Assembly: GCA_964020155.1 (NCBI GenBank)
Contig: OZ026557.1
Coordinates: 1,412,501-1,457,500 of the forward strand
DNA: 45,000 bases
DNA from: Chondrilla cf. caribensis
Taxonomy: Eukaryota; Porifera; Demospongiae; Chondrillida; Chondrillidae
Direction: 5' to 3'
Position 1 is the stretch's first letter. Every line of letters starts with the position of its first letter. The position numbers and the translations under genes were made by a program. Positions 41,784 to 45,000 of this stretch are shown here, piece by piece. The notes under the pieces are model-generated. The model made no database searches. It was given only the letters and a program-made list of their open reading frames with translations, and was not told the origin of the DNA.

Positions 41784-44700
41784 ATGGCCTCAGCTTGTGG
41801 AAGAGAAGTAGCCGGGGGGATGGAGGCGGAGGTCCTCCGCTTGATGCACGGCGACCTGATCAAGCACATGAATTCAAAACTCATGGTTGAGACTCTGTGG
41901 CGGAGGGAGGTGGTGAGCCTTGACGTCAAGAAGAACATCATGAGATCCCCCAGTATGAGGGAGGGGAACAGGACACTTTTGAGAGTCTTGCTTCAGAACG
42001 TATCGATAACGCGGTTTCAACGCTTCTTGGAAGTTTTGGAACACAGCACAGACGACCATGCTCCTCTGATCCTTCGGTTCAACAATGAACTAGCAGTGAG
42101 TCATTGCAGACTGAAACAGATGTCTTTCTATGTACCATAGAATGTATGGTGTGAATTTTGGTTACTGGTTGCAATATCACATAGGTACATACGTACGTAC
42201 ATACAGTGGAACTTCTTTATTACGGTCACTTTGGGACCTTGATGTTAGTCCTTATTACAGAGGTGTCCTTACTTTAGAGGTCATTTAATACACTACAGTA
42301 CTACACTGGGACACAGAATGGTGTCCTTATTATAGTGGTCGCTGCTATTCAGAGGTTTGTAATAGAGAGGTTCCACTGTATATGTGTATGTACATTATAT
42401 GTACATACACATGTATGATCCAACATTCCCTACGTGTGATAACAAATGCCTCGTTGAACATCAATTCACCCCAAAGGCCCTTCACTGTGGAGGCCACTAT
42501 GCTCAATACATGGCCGTTCTTTATGGTGGGATTTCACTGTATACAGTTGAACCTCATAAACCTGGAATCCCTTAACATGAGGCTTTTGTCAAGTCACTAC
42601 TTTCGCTGTTAATGAACATGTGAAAGCTTTTAGACCTGTTGGTTGTATTTCTTTTTAGTTTTAGGACTATTGTTTAACATGTCTATAGTGACATTCAAAC
42701 AATTCTTTCCACAAATTAATAATTCGTGCAACGTTGTATATGCCTGAAGAAGCCCGCGATGGGTGAAACGTTAGATAAATAGAAGATCATGATTAAGAGG
42801 TTTAGCTGTACATATTGACACAGACATCCGTATACCTAGTGTATGTATAGTGGTACCATGATACTCCGACAATCTTGCGACCACAATATGTTGGATTAAA
42901 GAGAGTGTGAGATTACAGGAGTTTCTGTAGGATGTGTCTCAGAATATGGTTAGATCATAGGGAATGTTGGATTATAGAGAATGCTGAACATAGAACAATG
43001 AGAATGTTGTTGTTGTATATGTATAGTGCCTCTGTGATGTACGTACGTATGTACATGTTTTGTACATATATGTGTACCTACGGATGGCTTATAGCACCGC
43101 ATGTAGTTGTAATGTAGATGTGTGTTTTGTTTCTCGTGATGCTGAGCCTGCCTTGTCCAGTGGCAGTTTTTTCATGTTTCTGTTATTGTGCCTGTTGTTT
43201 TCTTCCCGATGTTTTTTTCTTGTTTACTGCTGTTGTTGTTGTTATTGTTGTTATTTTTAGGGTCTCAAAGGACATCCAGAAACACTTGACGTAGCTGTTG
43301 AAAGTAGAACACCGGTACGTATGTTCGTGTGTTATTGTGGATGTGTGTGTGACTGCAGACTCTATCGTACTGACTTCAGATCAGTTGGTCCTTTGATAAT
43401 ACGACATTCGAGGGCAATGTCATTCATGTTAGGTTACGTATGTCAGATTAAAGAGGGTTTTACATAGTATGAGGTCTATAATGATGAAAATGTCTCTAAA
43501 CATGGTCAGATTATATGATGTGTTATTGGAATACCAGATTCCACTGTGATGGTGCTGGGCGATACAGTAGATCCCGCATACAATACCATACCAATACTTA
43601 ACACCAAGTGCACACAACCTCCAAAGGAGGTGGTTCAACTATAATTTTGTAGGCTTGGAAAGTGTGATGCTGTGGGTAGAATTTGACTCCATATTACCAT
43701 AGTATTCAGCTGTTATGAATTTTGTGATCGTCACGATTATTAAATGGTAGAAATAAGAATGGCATCAGTATTTTAAGGTGAGAGGTATTTGCTGAAATAA
43801 CATCGAATGAGTCTTTTTACAATGAACATTAACTCAAGGTAGATATGGCACATGACTGGTACATTGCATATGGGTATGAAACCAGCCAATAATCATGTTC
43901 CAAGGATAATTGCAACTTGAAATTTCAAGCCCATTTAAAAATTTGAAGTTAAATTTATTCAATTCATTCGAAAAACTAATAAATATTTATTAAGTATTTA
44001 TGTACTTACCGAATCATCGTCCCGCACCACACTGCAGTATATACATATTATAGCATGATCTTGATCTCTATCTTTGAGGCTTCTGCCCACACTGGTCGGG
44101 TGTGGTCGGGGCCAACCACCACTAACTATAGAATGACCACCACTAGCTGTATTCCGACCAGTTTGTCCATATTCTGCCTAAATATATAGCAGCAACTGTG
44201 CCTGTTACCATTACATGCTGCAGCTGATCATTGAACTATTTATAATAAATTTGGAATTTAGTGACCTAGCCATACTTCCGCCCGTCATAAATTATCAAAA
44301 CGGCAGTCTGGATTGAGGCGGGGTTTACAAATACATAGCAAATATGTACAAACACCCAAGCTAACCAGATTACCACCACTAAAGATGGTCTGGGCAGAAC
44401 TCTGCTTTGTGTGTAGTGTGCCTTCACCCCATCACTCCTCTCCGCCCACTCACAGGACATTGTGAAGAGCCTCAACAACCACTACTTCTCGCTTATCGTC
44501 ACAGACCCATTCCTCCAGGCTCCAATGAACACCTTCATCCCGCTACAGCTGGTTGAGCAAGAAGGGGACCATGAGGGGCAAGACCAATCGTGTGTCCCAG
44601 TGCTGGCCAAAGAGGGAGGGGAATACCTCGCCGCGACCAACACACTCGTTGACTACGATGATATCCTAAACTATCCTGTCTACAGCCGGAGCAAAAAGTT

Positions 44701-45000
44701 CATTATGATCGTCGGTGAGCGAGGCAGTGGAAAAAGTACCCTGGCGAGAAAAATGTGCTGGGATTTCACGAGTCGGGTGTGGGGGACAGAGTTTGTCATG
44801 GTTATCCTTGTCAAGTGCAACCAGCTCCCCAACCAACAGGGACTGCAGCTGGAGGACCTACTGGCTCCCCTTGTTGGGCAAACCAACCAGCTTGTCGGGC
44901 AGTTAGCGCAGTACATTAAGGGACGACGAAACGAAAGAATCCTCTTTATTTTAGACGGATTTGACGAGATGTCACGGGAATTGCAGCACGATTCTCCTGT
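41784..45000 (+). CDS. CARD-NACHT NLR-type receptor, 5' part, cut by the window edge
   Basis: Three exons in frame, all phase 0: 41784-42095, 43261-43314 and 44456 onward. The CARD exon begins MASACGREVAGG after a clear acceptor (CCTCTTTCTCAG at 41762), so an untranslated exon probably precedes it (donor GTAAGT at 41554). Residues 14-104 have the helical pattern of a CARD (LMHGDLIKHMNSKLMVETLW ... RFQRFLEVLEHS). An 18-residue linker exon follows. Exon 3 carries a NACHT domain: Walker A GERGSGKST and the acidic Walker B RILFILDGFDEM, the DGxDE form that separates NACHT from NB-ARC. The C-terminal sensor (expected LRR or other repeats) lies beyond the edge. Inferred role: cytosolic innate-immune ATPase signalling through CARD contacts. 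It is on the opposite strand to all other genes here. Confidence 0.88.
42204..42378. mobile_element. Tc1/mariner-type MITE (CAGTGGAACTTCTTTATTACGG ends)
   Basis: It starts CAGTGGAACTTCTTTATTAC and ends in the inverse TGTAATAGAGAGGTTCCACTG, bounded by TA at 42202-42203 and 42379-42380. 175 bases, with internal repeats of GTCCTTATTA-like words. It lies in intron 1 of the CARD-NACHT gene. A further end-like fragment (CAGTTGAACCTCATAAACC) occurs at about 42545. Confidence 0.8.
42741..42772 (+). other. Possible decayed hammerhead-ribozyme core (Penelope-like element tail)
   Basis: CTGAAGA, then a GCCC..GGGT hairpin stem, then GAAACG matches the layout CUGAUGA-stem II-GAAA of a hammerhead core with one changed base in the first box. 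Such CCTGAAGAAG...GAAACGTT words are common at the ends of Penelope-like retroelements in animals (family knowledge). Helices I and III cannot be confirmed by eye and no reverse transcriptase lies beside it. Confidence 0.3.

Overview
The window is nuclear DNA from an invertebrate animal, most likely a sponge (inference). The genes are split by short GT-AG introns, intergenic DNA and introns are full of (CA)n/(GT)n tracts and small TA-flanked DNA transposons, and the gene content (a metazoan eIF4G plus death-fold STAND ATPases with NB-ARC or NACHT domains) fits the large innate-immune repertoires of sponges and cnidarians. Nothing in it looks bacterial.

Layout, left to right. (1) 1-3609, minus strand: the 5' part of a second eIF4G gene (copy A), which continues beyond the left edge. 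(2) 4408-5340: a broken fragment of an eIF4G 3' end (copy C). (3) 6290-13051, minus: NLR-A, a five-exon gene predicted to give 1324 residues: CARD-like fold, Death domain, membrane helix, NB-ARC ATPase, helical TPR-like repeats and a C-terminal cluster of membrane helices. (4) 13395-14170: dead LINE remnant; 14640-14960: another piece of eIF4G intron. (5) 15852-21543, minus: NLR-B, the tandem sister of NLR-A (1319 residues). (6) 22146-34177, minus: complete eIF4G gene (copy B) in 22 coding exons, 1422 residues. (7) 34200-41180: no gene recognised; microsatellites, a minisatellite and a direct repeat. (8) 41784-45000, plus: the start of a CARD-NACHT NLR gene that runs off the right edge.

All exon models were built by hand from splice consensus, agreement between the two copies and phase bookkeeping; the summed coding lengths of NLR-A (3975), NLR-B (3960) and eIF4G-B (4269) are exact multiples of three. 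The NLR and eIF4G loci are interleaved: each NLR is followed by a decayed piece of eIF4G, so eIF4G and NLR sequences were copied together in segmental duplications.

eIF4G is the housekeeping scaffold of cap-dependent translation. The three NLR-type genes are inferred innate-immune or cell-death sensors; NLR-A/B are unusual in being predicted integral membrane proteins, and their repeat (sensor) region has diverged far more than their ATPase. Other points of interest are a candidate new intron at a (TG)n expansion in eIF4G copy A, (GT)n tracts placed at 5' splice sites and (CA)n tracts near 3' splice sites in eIF4G-B, and nested transposons with a visible empty site.
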